Assembly: GCA_024645045.1 (NCBI GenBank)
Contig: JAHEGO010000068.1
Location: 62,001 to 126,000, forward strand
Source of the DNA: Sphingobacteriaceae bacterium
GTDB lineage: Bacteria; Bacteroidota; Bacteroidia; Sphingobacteriales; Sphingobacteriaceae
Reading direction: 5' to 3'
DNA: 64,000 nt
The position numbers were made by a program, and so were the translations under genes. Every line of letters begins with the position of its first letter. The stretch's first letter is position 1. The notes below the pieces were generated by a model. It did not search any database. It was not told the origin of the DNA and saw only the letters and a list, made by a program, of their open reading frames with translations. Positions 45,379-54,702 of this stretch are shown here, in pieces.

Positions 45379-45998
45379 GAATCGAATTAACCGGTCTTGG
45401 AAAAAAATTTAATAGAGATTGGATTTTTAAAGGCATTGATTTAACAATCGCTACTTCAGACCGTGTTGCAATTATTGGTCCAAATGGATCTGGAAAGTCA
45501 ACTTTATTACAAGTCATTTCTGGTGTATTAAGCCCTAATGCAGGAACAATAACATTTGAAAATGCAGGTGTAGCAATTTCGGTAGAAAACATTTATAAAT
45601 ACATCAGCATTGCAGCACCTTATTTAGAACTTCCGGAAGAAATGACATTAATGGAATTAATTCAATTTCATTTTTCATTCAAAAAGCAATTGGGTTTTAC
45701 TTCAGCTGATGAAATCATCAATTCAATGGGGTTGCAAAAAGCTAAAAACAAAGAAATTCGTTATTACTCTTCAGGGATGAAACAAAGAGTGAAATTAGCA
45801 CTTGCATTATATAGTAAAGTCGATTGTATATTATTAGATGAGCCGACCACAAACTTAGATGAGCAAGGCATTGCATGGTATTTAAATTTAATTGATACAA
45901 TGCTTGGGAATAGAACTATTTTTGTTTCTTCAAATCAAGCACATGAATATGCTTTTTGCAACAAGCAAATTTTAATCGCAGATTATAAAAAGAATTAA
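45375..45998 (+). CDS. ABC transporter ATP-binding protein (orphan)
   Basis: This 207-residue protein is a single nucleotide-binding domain. Walker A is GPNGSGKST, the signature YSSGMKQRVKLALAL, and Walker B CILLDEPTTNLDEQG, with a switch-like VSSNQAHEYAF. It lacks a permease domain, and no membrane partner is beside it. The size and signature resemble CcmA-type ATPases. It overlaps lpxA by 4 bases and precedes efp by 33 bases. The neighbourhood tempts one to guess envelope lipid transport, but nothing in the sequence shows it. Confidence 0.9.
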   Translation: MRIELTGLGKKFNRDWIFKGIDLTIATSDRVAIIGPNGSGKSTLLQVISGVLSPNAGTITFENAGVAISVENIYKYISIAAPYLELPEEMTLMELIQFHFSFKKQLGFTSADEIINSMGLQKAKNKEIRYYSSGMKQRVKLALALYSKVDCILLDEPTTNLDEQGIAWYLNLIDTMLGNRTIFVSSNQAHEYAFCNKQILIADYKKN

Positions 45999-46031
45999 GA
46001 CATTAAATTATAAATTGAAAAAATAAAAATT

Positions 46032-46592
46032 ATGGCTAAAGCGTCAGAAATAAAAAACGGATCCATTCTACGATTCAATGGAAACTTAATTGCAGTTGAA
46101 GAAATCATTCACCGTACGCCAGGAAATTTACGTGCATTCTATCAAGCAAGAATGAGAAATGTAAAAACTGGAAAATTAGTAGAATACAGATTCCGTACAG
46201 ATGAAGAAGTAGAAATTTGTAGAGTAGAAACAAAAGACTATCAATATTTATATGAAGACGGAGATTTCTTTGTGGTGATGGATAATGAAACTTTTGAGCA
46301 ATTCAATATTCCTAAGTTTTTATTAGGAGATTCAGCAAAGTTTGTAACTGAGGGAATGAATTTGATTGTTGCATTTGAAAGCGAAGAGCCAATCACCGCT
46401 CAAGCGCCTACACATGTTGAGTTATTGGTTACTTATACAGAGCCTGCAGTCAAAGGAGATACAGCAACCAACGTTACTAAAGCAGCGACTGTTTCTAACG
46501 GTGCAGAAATAAGGGTTCCATTATTTATTAACGAAGGCGACAAAGTTAAAATAGATACTAGAACAGGCGATTATGTGGAGCGTGTAAAGTAA
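46032..46592 (+). CDS. efp: Elongation factor P with atypical tip loop
   Basis: This 186-residue factor relieves ribosome stalling at polyproline. All three beta-barrel domains are present, and the C-terminus GDKVKIDTRTGDYVERVK is typical. The domain I loop that reaches the peptidyl-transferase centre reads TPGNLRAFYQ, where E. coli has PGKGQAF. The modified lysine position is therefore asparagine (N32), with an arginine two residues later (R34). A minority of EF-P lineages lack Lys or Arg at this position. The gene follows the lpx-ABC run and ends at a terminator. Confidence 0.95.
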   Translation: MAKASEIKNGSILRFNGNLIAVEEIIHRTPGNLRAFYQARMRNVKTGKLVEYRFRTDEEVEICRVETKDYQYLYEDGDFFVVMDNETFEQFNIPKFLLGDSAKFVTEGMNLIVAFESEEPITAQAPTHVELLVTYTEPAVKGDTATNVTKAATVSNGAEIRVPLFINEGDKVKIDTRTGDYVERVK

Positions 46593-46605
46593 TAACACAT
46601 TTAAT

Positions 46606-46633
46606 AAAAATCCTCGCAATAGCGGGGATTTTT
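46606..46633 (+). terminator. Terminator of efp
   Basis: The stem AAAAATCCTCGC/GCGGGGATTTTT (one G-T pair) has an AATA loop and is followed by further T residues. Confidence 0.88.
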
Positions 46634-46654
46634 ATTTTCATTAAACTTATTTTC

Positions 46655-47230
46655 ATGTTAAAATCTCAGGTACGTACTATTTATCTTGAAAAAAGAAAAA
46701 ATATTTCTTCGGAAGAGAAATTAAAACTTGACGATGCAATTTTAACAGAGTTTAAAAAACTAGATTTTTCTCTGGTAAAATGCATTCATCTCTTTTTGCC
46801 AATTTTACAAAAACAAGAATTTAATACAATCATTCTACTGGATTTTATTCGTGCTACCTATCCTCATATTGAAATTGTAATTCCAAAAACTAATATGGAA
46901 AATGAAACCATGGAAGGAGTTCGATTTACAACGCTATCGGATTTGGTTAAAAATAAGTGGGGAATATTGGAACCAATTAGCCATGAAACAATAGATCCGC
47001 AAATGATTGATTTGATGATAATCCCATTATTAGCCTTTGATCAACAGGGGAATAGAGTTGGTTATGGAAAAGGTTTTTATGACCGCTATTTAACAAAATG
47101 CAAGAAAGATGTGATCAAAATTGGCATCAGTTATTTTGAGCCCGTTATGGCCATTTCAGATTGCAATGAACAAGATCAAAAGTTAACCATGTGCATTAGC
47201 CCAACACAAAATTATTTTTTTGGAGTATAG
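46655..47230 (+). CDS. 5-formyltetrahydrofolate cyclo-ligase
   Basis: This 191-residue enzyme converts 5-formyl-THF to 5,10-methenyl-THF with ATP. The signature GNRVGYGKGFYDRYL is clear, preceded by MIDLMIIPLLAFDQQ. The N-terminal SQVRTIYLEKRKNIS is the usual first helix, and length is normal. It begins 22 bases after the efp terminator. Its 3' end overlaps the convergent hutG gene by 19 bases. One-carbon folate units link it loosely to histidine degradation by the neighbours, but this may be coincidental. Confidence 0.93.
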   Translation: MLKSQVRTIYLEKRKNISSEEKLKLDDAILTEFKKLDFSLVKCIHLFLPILQKQEFNTIILLDFIRATYPHIEIVIPKTNMENETMEGVRFTTLSDLVKNKWGILEPISHETIDPQMIDLMIIPLLAFDQQGNRVGYGKGFYDRYLTKCKKDVIKIGISYFEPVMAISDCNEQDQKLTMCISPTQNYFFGV

Positions 47231-48231
47231 GAATTTCTTGCCTTTATATAATCGCTAATCAAATACGCATTTAATTTTCCTACTGTATTAATTTTTGAAT
47301 TTAATTCAGCAGCGCCTTCCGCTAAATGTAAATAAGCGACTTCAAGTCTCGCAGCGCTATGGTGTAACATGCTTCTTATTTCAGCAGTGCTCCAACCACA
47401 CGGAGTTTGTGCACTAGCTGGTATATTTTCAATGCCATCTAAATCTATTTCAATGCCACACAATTCATCATTGATAAATTCAATTGCAGAGTCTAATGCA
47501 TTGTGCATCGTATATTTATTTCTAATTTTAATTTCTTCGTAAGTAAAACACCTGATGTTTTTATCTTGAATCAATTCCTCTGTAACACTAGCAGGGCTAT
47601 AGCTTTCATGTAATCCTAAAATCGAATAATTATGTAGGTAACCTTCTACTTTAGCATATCGAAATCCATTTCCACTGTGTCTTCCTTCCTGTATTCTAAA
47701 ATCAGAATGAGGGTCTATATTAATTACATTAATGGGTGTGTTTTTTGCTTTTGAAATTCCTTTTATTAAACCATAAGCATTATTATGTCCGCCACCAATG
47801 ACAATCAGTTCTTTGTTGTTTTGATAAATAGTCTGTATAAATGAGAAAATGATTTCATCTATTTCAGCTGTAATAGTTCTAAGTTCTTCAATACTTTTAT
47901 TTTCAATATTATTTAATAAGCTACTGAAATCAAAATAACCCAATACTAAAACATCTTCGCCATTTAAGTATTGATTAGATTGCATTGATAAAAATGCAGC
48001 GAGTGTTTGCTCCCAAGCAGTTGTTGCGCCTGGCTTTCCGAAATTAGCTCTAATACCTATATCTTCAGGTATGCCTAATAAAATATATTTTGCTGTAGTG
48101 TTTTTAATTGCATTGATAGGATCTTTCGAATCAATTGTTTTTACACACTCGCCTATTTTTTGTTCCCCGTTTCTAATAGTATAGAATTTTGATAAATCGG
48201 ATGCACTGTAATAATGAAAGTTATTATTCAT
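47212..48231 (-). CDS. hutG: Formimidoylglutamase (arginase/ureohydrolase family)
   Basis: This 339-residue protein has the binuclear manganese site of ureohydrolases: GGGHNNAYG, NIDPHSDFR, and EIDLDGIEN. Assignment as formimidoylglutamase, which splits N-formimidoyl-glutamate to glutamate and formamide, rests on its neighbour hutI. By sequence alone another ureohydrolase would be possible. The ATG at 48231 overlaps the hutI stop by 8 bases (coupled translation); in-frame codons further upstream (ATG 48243, TTG 48261) are less likely. The 3' end overlaps the folate gene. Confidence 0.85.
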   Translation of the reverse strand: MNNNFHYYSASDLSKFYTIRNGEQKIGECVKTIDSKDPINAIKNTTAKYILLGIPEDIGIRANFGKPGATTAWEQTLAAFLSMQSNQYLNGEDVLVLGYFDFSSLLNNIENKSIEELRTITAEIDEIIFSFIQTIYQNNKELIVIGGGHNNAYGLIKGISKAKNTPINVINIDPHSDFRIQEGRHSGNGFRYAKVEGYLHNYSILGLHESYSPASVTEELIQDKNIRCFTYEEIKIRNKYTMHNALDSAIEFINDELCGIEIDLDGIENIPASAQTPCGWSTAEIRSMLHHSAARLEVAYLHLAEGAAELNSKINTVGKLNAYLISDYIKARNSYTPKK

Positions 48232-49474
48232 ATTTTTTACCATTAATAAAAACCTGATCAATTAAATTTGATCCAAAAGAGTAAGGTATAAATGCCAATG
48301 ATGGAATTTTCTTTGTGATAATGATATTCGCTTTTTTACCAATGGTAATACTTCCCATTTCCTTTCCGAGTTCCATAGCATGAGCGCCGTTGTGGGTTAC
48401 CGCATTAAATGCTTCTTCTGGAGTCATTTTAAGTTGTGTACAAGCAAGCGCAAATACAAAAGACATATTCCCGCTAGGAGATGAGCCAGGGTTGAAATCT
48501 GAGGCCAATGCAATTGCAATACCTTCGTCAATCATTTTTCTTGCTGGTTGATAGGAAATGCCAAGGAAAAACGCAGCCGACGGCAATATAGTTCCAATGG
48601 TATTACTGTTTTTTAAAGTTTCGATTTCTGCATCACCTACACATTCTAAATGATCAACTGAAACAGCATTGTATGCTACTCCAACTTGTATGCCTCCAGA
48701 ATAATTGAGTTGGTTGGCATGAATTTTTGCTTTTAATCCGTATTTTTTTCCAGCGGATAAAATTTCTGCGGTTTGATCGGCATTAAAAAATCCATTTTCA
48801 CAAAATACATCTATGTAGTCTGCTAAATTTTCTTTTTGGATAGCAGGTAACATTTCATTGATGATAAGATCAATATATGCTTGTTGGTTATTTTTAAATT
48901 CTGCTGGGAATGCATGTGCCCCTAAGAATGTCGATTTTATTGGTATTTCGAAGCTTTCTTTCAATCTTTTAATTACCCTTAGCATCTTTATTTCACCTGC
49001 TAGAGATAATCCATATCCGCTTTTTATTTCTATCGCACCAGTTCCCATTTTTATCAAAGAGCGTAACCTAGCACTTGCACTTATATATAAATCATCTTCT
49101 GACGTGTCATTTAATTTTTTCGCAGAATTTAAAATTCCTCCACCATTTTTTGCAATAGTTTCATAAGAAACACCTTTTATTCTACTTACAAATTCGTCTT
49201 CTCGGCTACCTGCAAAAACTATATGGGTATGAGAATCGCACCAAGTGGGTAAAATTAATTGATCGTTTACGCTAATCACTTCTTTAAAACTTGACACATC
49301 AATTTGAGTTGACATAGTTTGCATTTCTCCAAAACCACTGATCAAGCCATCATGAATACTCAACCATGCATTATTTATTTGAGCAACTACACCTAGCTGA
49401 CTACCTTTTAATACAGTGCTTTCAGCAGATTGTATGCCATATAAAGTTCTGATATTGGTAAATAATAAACTCAT
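48224..49474 (-). CDS. hutI: Imidazolonepropionase
   Basis: This 416-residue metal-dependent amidohydrolase hydrolyses imidazolone propionate, the third step of histidine degradation. The metal ligands are in WCDSHTHIVFAGSREDE. KIHANQLNYSGG, VDHLECVGDAE and LASDFNPGSSPSGNM give the later ligands and substrate residues. Length is normal. It is co-transcribed with hutG. The earlier genes hutH and hutU are not in the window. Confidence 0.94.
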   Translation of the reverse strand: MSLLFTNIRTLYGIQSAESTVLKGSQLGVVAQINNAWLSIHDGLISGFGEMQTMSTQIDVSSFKEVISVNDQLILPTWCDSHTHIVFAGSREDEFVSRIKGVSYETIAKNGGGILNSAKKLNDTSEDDLYISASARLRSLIKMGTGAIEIKSGYGLSLAGEIKMLRVIKRLKESFEIPIKSTFLGAHAFPAEFKNNQQAYIDLIINEMLPAIQKENLADYIDVFCENGFFNADQTAEILSAGKKYGLKAKIHANQLNYSGGIQVGVAYNAVSVDHLECVGDAEIETLKNSNTIGTILPSAAFFLGISYQPARKMIDEGIAIALASDFNPGSSPSGNMSFVFALACTQLKMTPEEAFNAVTHNGAHAMELGKEMGSITIGKKANIIITKKIPSLAFIPYSFGSNLIDQVFINGKKYE

Positions 49475-49475
49475 A

Positions 49476-50243
49476 TTATGTTAATTCAATTAATATTGGA
49501 CAGTGATCTGAATGTTTGGCATCTGCTAATATTGCAGCTCTTTTTAACCTAGGTTTTAGCGTTTCGGTAACTAAATGATAATCGATTCTCCATCCTAAAT
49601 TTTTCATTCTTGCTCCAGCTCTATAACTCCACCATGAATATTGATGTGGTTCAGAATTAAAATGTCTGAATGAATCAACAAAACCATCATTGATAAAATT
49701 TTCCATCCACTCTCTCTCTTCTGGAAGAAACCCAGAAGAATTTGCATTTGATTTTGGATTATGAATATCTATTGGACGATGACAAATATTATAATCTCCA
49801 GAAATTATTAGGGAGGGGTATTTCCACTTTAATTCATGAATGTATTTTTCAAAGAAGTCTAAAAATTCAAATTTCACTTGTTGTCTTTCTTCTCCACTTG
49901 ACCCAGAAGGTATATATACACTCATAATAGAGAAGTCTTCAAAATCTGCTCTGATAATTCTTCCTTCGCTGTCATATAGTTCATGGCCACAACCGTAACT
50001 TATATTTTGTGGTTTTATTTTCGAAAAAATGGCAACACCACTGTAGCCTTTTTTTACTGCAGGATACCAATAATGAAAATAGCCCATATCTTCCAACATT
50101 TTTATTTCTGCAGGAATAACATCTGGCGTAGCTTTTATTTCTTGTAAGCATATGATATCAGCATTGCTAGCTTGTAACCATGCTAACCAATTTTTATTCA
50201 TTGCTGCTCTAATGCCATTAACATTATAGGATATGATGTTCAT
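49476..50243 (-). CDS. xth: Exodeoxyribonuclease III (AP endonuclease)
   Basis: This 255-residue enzyme cuts DNA at abasic sites. MNIISYNVNGIRAAM, the metal-binding glutamate in ICLQEIKATPD, DYNICHRPIDIHNP and the C-terminal AKHSDHCPILIEL (catalytic histidine) are all present. Length is normal. It sits 1 base upstream of the hutI start and 1 base after the cyclophilin gene, in a minus-strand run. Confidence 0.96.
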   Translation of the reverse strand: MNIISYNVNGIRAAMNKNWLAWLQASNADIICLQEIKATPDVIPAEIKMLEDMGYFHYWYPAVKKGYSGVAIFSKIKPQNISYGCGHELYDSEGRIIRADFEDFSIMSVYIPSGSSGEERQQVKFEFLDFFEKYIHELKWKYPSLIISGDYNICHRPIDIHNPKSNANSSGFLPEEREWMENFINDGFVDSFRHFNSEPHQYSWWSYRAGARMKNLGWRIDYHLVTETLKPRLKRAAILADAKHSDHCPILIELT

Positions 50244-50244
50244 A

Positions 50245-50952
50245 TTAAAAATTGAAAAATAAGCATTTGCTTTTTTTAGTTTTATATTTTTTCAAAACTA
50301 CTGCTTTTGTAATTCTTACGTCTTGTTCAGGTCTATCAGCTGCACCAGTTTTAACACTTGCAATGGCATCCAACACTTCAAATCCATTCACTAATTCTCC
50401 GTAAACAGTGTAGTTGTTATCTAGGTGTGGCGTACCTCCTATTGTCTTGTATGCATTTCTTTGTTCTGCAGTATATTTCCATCCGCTTCTTTGCTCCATC
50501 ATATCTAAATCTGTATCCTTGAAGGTTCTACCTTGAACAATATAAAATTGACAATTACTACTTGATTTTGCGGGGTTGTTGTCTCTCGCAGCAGCAAGCA
50601 CTCCTTTTCTGTGAATTAAATTTGGATTGAATTCTGCAGGAATTAGATTTCTATTTGGCGCTTCACCATTACCCAATGTTTGTTGTGCATTTGCTTTTTT
50701 AGATTCAGGATCTCCTCCTTGTATCATAAAATTCTTGATAACTCTGTGAAACAATATACTATCATAAAATCCACCTTTCACTAATTCAATCATATTGTCT
50801 CTGTGTTTCGGTGTTTCATTATAAAGTTTTAAAATTAAATCACCTTTGGTTGTTTGAAACTTTACGTATGTATTTTTTTCTTTTTTAGGTTTAGCAATTG
50901 CAATGCTAAAGCAAAGTGTCATTAACACGAATATGCTGGTTATTTTTTTCAT
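50245..50952 (-). CDS. Exported peptidyl-prolyl cis-trans isomerase (cyclophilin type)
   Basis: This 235-residue protein has a signal peptide (MKKITSIFVLMTLCFSIAIA) and a cyclophilin domain: FHRVIKNFMIQGGDPE, RKGVLAAARDNNPAKSSSNCQFYIV and VYGELVNGFEVLDAIASV. It probably helps proteins fold in the periplasm. An insertion around FKDTDLDMMEQRSGWKYTAEQ enlarges the fold, as seen in other Bacteroidota cyclophilins. It lies in a run with xth, hutI and hutG and downstream of a small conserved gene. Confidence 0.93.
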   Translation of the reverse strand: MKKITSIFVLMTLCFSIAIAKPKKEKNTYVKFQTTKGDLILKLYNETPKHRDNMIELVKGGFYDSILFHRVIKNFMIQGGDPESKKANAQQTLGNGEAPNRNLIPAEFNPNLIHRKGVLAAARDNNPAKSSSNCQFYIVQGRTFKDTDLDMMEQRSGWKYTAEQRNAYKTIGGTPHLDNNYTVYGELVNGFEVLDAIASVKTGAADRPEQDVRITKAVVLKKYKTKKSKCLFFNF

Positions 50953-50978
50953 AGGTCTTTAATTATCTGCTAATTTAA

Positions 50979-51323
50979 CTATTCTGTAACTTCTTCGAAA
51001 TAGTGAATGATGAGTTGTTTTAATAAAAATTCTTGTTCCAAGAGCGTATATGCTGGAATTGGCTTCGTTGCTTTCCAATGTGGCCATCCATCTTGGTCTA
51101 ATCCTTCTAATTCATAAAAGCCCATTTCGCTCAATAACCTGCAATTGGCTATGTGCATTAATTCTTCTTTTTGTCTTTTGCTAAATTTTTTGGGACCCTG
51201 ACCTAATTCTTGTACCCCAATTAAAAATAATATTGTTTTGATATCAGGTGTTTCGGTATCAAAATCTCTGGCAATTTTTTCTGTAAGTATTGCCCATTTT
51301 TGATTGATAATTTTTACATCCAT
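50979..51323 (-). CDS. Small conserved protein of unknown function
   Basis: This 114-residue soluble protein has no signal or membrane segment. It carries distinctive stretches: LFLIGVQELGQGPKKFSKRQ, ELMHIANCRLLSEMGFYEL and DQDGWPHW. I recall similar proteins near mfd in related Bacteroidota, but cannot name a family. It lies 7 bases after mfd, so the two are probably transcribed together. No functional motif is visible. Confidence 0.78.
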   Translation of the reverse strand: MDVKIINQKWAILTEKIARDFDTETPDIKTILFLIGVQELGQGPKKFSKRQKEELMHIANCRLLSEMGFYELEGLDQDGWPHWKATKPIPAYTLLEQEFLLKQLIIHYFEEVTE

Positions 51324-51330
51324 TTTAATA

Positions 51331-54300
51331 TTATTGATTAATTCTTTCTAATGTTTGAATTGCTTTGCTTAAAGAATGTATTTGATCTAATTGCAATATT
51401 AGCACTGATTTATTTTCTTTCAATTTAATTCCAAATGGATGCGTTTGCACATAATTGATAATTGATTGAAACTTTTCGGATTCATAAAATCCAGAACTTG
51501 GATTAGCTGGGAAATACCCCCTTAGTACATTGTTTTTTAAAGTGATTTTTTCAAAGCATAAATCAATTGCAATCCATTGAAGTCTAATAGCATTCAATAG
51601 TTCAGCTACAGGAGCTGGTATTGGTCCAAATCGATCTATTAAATTTTTTTCAAATAATTTCAATTCATTTTCGTTGGTAATTTTATTTAATTCAGTATAT
51701 AAATTTAATCTTTCTGAAATTGCATTAACGTATTCATCTGGAATTAATAAAGATAAATCGGTATCCAATTGACAAAATGTTACATGAGGGCGCGGTGCTT
51801 CATCTGTAAATAAATCTTTAAACTCTGCATCTTTTAATTCTTGTATGGCTTCATCTAAAATTTTATGATAAAGTTCAAAACCAATTTCAGCAATGAAACC
51901 GCTTTGTTCAGAGCCTAATAAATTTCCAGCTCCACGAATATCTAAATCTCGCATGGCAACATTAAACCCACTGCCTAAATCTGAAAATTCTTCAATTGCA
52001 CTTAATCTTTTTCTTGCTTCTGGTGTTAAAACAGATAAAGGCGGGCTCAATAAATAACAAAATGCTTTTTTGTTTGATCTGCCAACACGACCACGCATTT
52101 GATGCAAATCACTTAATCCAAAGTAGTGAGCATTATTTATAATCATGGTGTTGGCATTTGAAATATCTAATCCAGATTCAATAATGGTAGTTGCAATCAA
52201 TACATCGTATTCGTTTGTCATGAATTTAAGCATCACATCTTCGAGTTGATCGCCTTCTAATTGACCATGTCCAACACCTATTCTTGCTGAAGGACATAGT
52301 TTTTGAATCATTCCTGCAACATGCATGATGTCTTGTACTCTATTATGAATGAAAAATACTTGACCACCACGATCTATTTCATATTCAATTGCTTCTTGAA
52401 TAATTTTTTCGTTGAATACATGAAGCTCAGTTGTTACGGGCTGTCTGTTAGGTGGAGGCGTATTGATAATTGATAAATCTCTTGCACCCATCAAAGAGAA
52501 ATGCAGCGTTCTAGGAATAGGTGTAGCCGTTAATGTTAGCGTATCAACATTTGCTCTAAATTGTTTTAATTTTTCCTTAGTACTCACGCCAAATTTTTGT
52601 TCCTCATCAATAATTAATAATCCAAGGTCTTTGAATTTAATATCTTTACTAACAATTCTGTGTGTTCCAATTAAAATATCAACTTTTCCTTCGGCGGTTC
52701 TAGCTAAGGTTTCTTTAATTTCTTTAGCAGTTCTGAACCTCGAAACATATTCAATGTTGCATGGAAAATCTCTTAACCTATCTTTAAATGTTTTGTGATG
52801 TTGCATTGCCAAAATGGTTGTTGGAACTAATATGGCAACTTGTTTACTATCTGAAACAGCCTTAAATGCAGCACGAACAGCTATTTCAGTCTTACCAAAA
52901 CCAACATCTCCACATATTAATCTGTCCATAGGATGCGGAGATTCCATGTCTTTTTTAAAGTCTATTGTCGCCTTAATTTGATCAGGTGTATCCTCGTACA
53001 TGAACGAAGCTTCTAATTCGTTTTGTAAGTAAGTATCAGGTGAGAACGCATTGCCTTTTTGTGCTTTTCTAATTGCATATAATTTAATTAAATCTCGCGC
53101 AATATCTTTTACTTTTTTCTTCGTACTTTTTTTAAGTTTTTCCCAAGCTTCAGTACCAAGTTTATGTGTTTTTGGAACGGTTCCATCCTTGCCACTGTAT
53201 TTAGAAATTCTATTTAAAGAATTTATGTTTACATATAAAAGATCACCGTCTGCATAAATCAATCGAATGGCTTCTTGTGTTTTACCATTTACATCAATTT
53301 TCTCTAGTCCTGCATACTTCCCAATACCATGATCTATATGGACTACAAAGTCTCCAGCTTTTAGTTCCCTTAGTTCTTTTAAAGTTAATGCTTGAGATTT
53401 GCTATAGTTTTTGTGTAATTTATATTTATAAAACCGATCAAAAATTTGGTGATCGGTATAACATGCAACATTAATATCAACATCTATGAATCCTTCTCTT
53501 ATACCAATGTTAATTGCTTCAAAGTTTATTTTTTTATTAGCACCGTTTACATTACTCGCAATATCTTCGAAAATACTATAAAGCCTTTCAATCTGTTTTT
53601 TTTGTTCTGCAAAAATAAAATTAGCCAATCCATCTGCCTCGTTCTTTCTAAGATGGTGTATTAATAAGTTAAAATCTTTATTAAAAGATGTTTGAGGTTT
53701 TATGTTAAAATTTATTGTATCTGTTGCTTTATAAAAGAATTGCTTTCCAAATTCAACAACATTAAACCTTTCAATGTCATTAATGAATGGTTTTTCTTGT
53801 TGGTAAACGTCAATAGGATCAAGGTATTCAGGATGCAATATTTTTTCTTCTGCACTTAGCTGGTCATAAATTACAATTGACTTTTCATAACCTGCTTTAA
53901 TAATATCTGTTGTAAATTGTAAATCTTTAAACCAAATATTTGAATGGTTATCTATGTAATTTAAAAATGTTACGGTATGTTTATTAATTAACTTAGATTG
54001 AATATTTGGAACTATCGTTAATGATTTAACATTGGCAATTGATAATTGATTCTCTGTTTCAAATGTTCGAATACTTTCAATGTGATCACCAAAGAATTCA
54101 ATTCTATAGGGTAATTCATTTGAATATGAGTAAATGTCTACAATGCCACCTCTGATTGCGAATTGGCCTGCTTCATAAACAAAATCTACTCTTTCAAATT
54201 CAAAGTCATATAAAAATTCGTTGATGCTCTCAATCGATATTTTATCTGCAACTTTTATTTCTAAAGTATTTTTCTCAAGAATTTCTTGGTCTACAACTTT

Positions 54301-54702
54301 CTCTGCTATAGCTTCAGGATAACTTACTATTAATTTCCCATTAGTAGTGCTATATTTTAATTCATTTAAAACTTCTGCTCTTTGAAGTACGGCACCTGTA
54401 TCGAGTAGTGTGATATCGAATGGTTTTTTATAAGAAGAAGGAAATAGTAATACACGTTTGCCAATTATATTTTCTAAATCATTTTGAAAATACATGGCTT
54501 CTTCTCGATCTGGAAGGACAAATAGATTCCCTTGCTTTTGTATTTCATACAAAGCCAATGCGATCATTGCATCCGACGAACCAATAAGGCCTTTTAAGTG
54601 AATTCTAGCGCTTTTAAAATTAGAAAGTGTACCAGAAAGCTTTAATATACGGTTGTCGGTTCTATAATATTGAAGTAAATCCTTACTTTCCAAACCCACC
54701 AA
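51331..54702 (-). CDS. mfd: Transcription-repair coupling factor Mfd
   Basis: This 1123-residue translocase removes stalled RNA polymerase and recruits UvrA. The N-terminal UvrB-like module (RIHLKGLIGSSDAMIAL) is followed by the RNA polymerase interaction domain (GDFVVHIDHGIGKYAGLE), a SF2 motor (GDVGFGKTE Walker A, IIDEEQKFGV DEXQ box, TLTLTATPIPRTLHFSLMGARD in two parts) and the TRG motif region. It starts at a TTG (54702), with GTG 54699 and TTG 54693 alternatives; no ATG occurs in the first 40 codons, and the frame is closed by a stop upstream. Its upstream region is shared with the divergent phosphate operon. Confidence 0.96.
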   Translation of the reverse strand: MVGLESKDLLQYYRTDNRILKLSGTLSNFKSARIHLKGLIGSSDAMIALALYEIQKQGNLFVLPDREEAMYFQNDLENIIGKRVLLFPSSYKKPFDITLLDTGAVLQRAEVLNELKYSTTNGKLIVSYPEAIAEKVVDQEILEKNTLEIKVADKISIESINEFLYDFEFERVDFVYEAGQFAIRGGIVDIYSYSNELPYRIEFFGDHIESIRTFETENQLSIANVKSLTIVPNIQSKLINKHTVTFLNYIDNHSNIWFKDLQFTTDIIKAGYEKSIVIYDQLSAEEKILHPEYLDPIDVYQQEKPFINDIERFNVVEFGKQFFYKATDTINFNIKPQTSFNKDFNLLIHHLRKNEADGLANFIFAEQKKQIERLYSIFEDIASNVNGANKKINFEAINIGIREGFIDVDINVACYTDHQIFDRFYKYKLHKNYSKSQALTLKELRELKAGDFVVHIDHGIGKYAGLEKIDVNGKTQEAIRLIYADGDLLYVNINSLNRISKYSGKDGTVPKTHKLGTEAWEKLKKSTKKKVKDIARDLIKLYAIRKAQKGNAFSPDTYLQNELEASFMYEDTPDQIKATIDFKKDMESPHPMDRLICGDVGFGKTEIAVRAAFKAVSDSKQVAILVPTTILAMQHHKTFKDRLRDFPCNIEYVSRFRTAKEIKETLARTAEGKVDILIGTHRIVSKDIKFKDLGLLIIDEEQKFGVSTKEKLKQFRANVDTLTLTATPIPRTLHFSLMGARDLSIINTPPPNRQPVTTELHVFNEKIIQEAIEYEIDRGGQVFFIHNRVQDIMHVAGMIQKLCPSARIGVGHGQLEGDQLEDVMLKFMTNEYDVLIATTIIESGLDISNANTMIINNAHYFGLSDLHQMRGRVGRSNKKAFCYLLSPPLSVLTPEARKRLSAIEEFSDLGSGFNVAMRDLDIRGAGNLLGSEQSGFIAEIGFELYHKILDEAIQELKDAEFKDLFTDEAPRPHVTFCQLDTDLSLLIPDEYVNAISERLNLYTELNKITNENELKLFEKNLIDRFGPIPAPVAELLNAIRLQWIAIDLCFEKITLKNNVLRGYFPANPSSGFYESEKFQSIINYVQTHPFGIKLKENKSVLILQLDQIHSLSKAIQTLERINQ

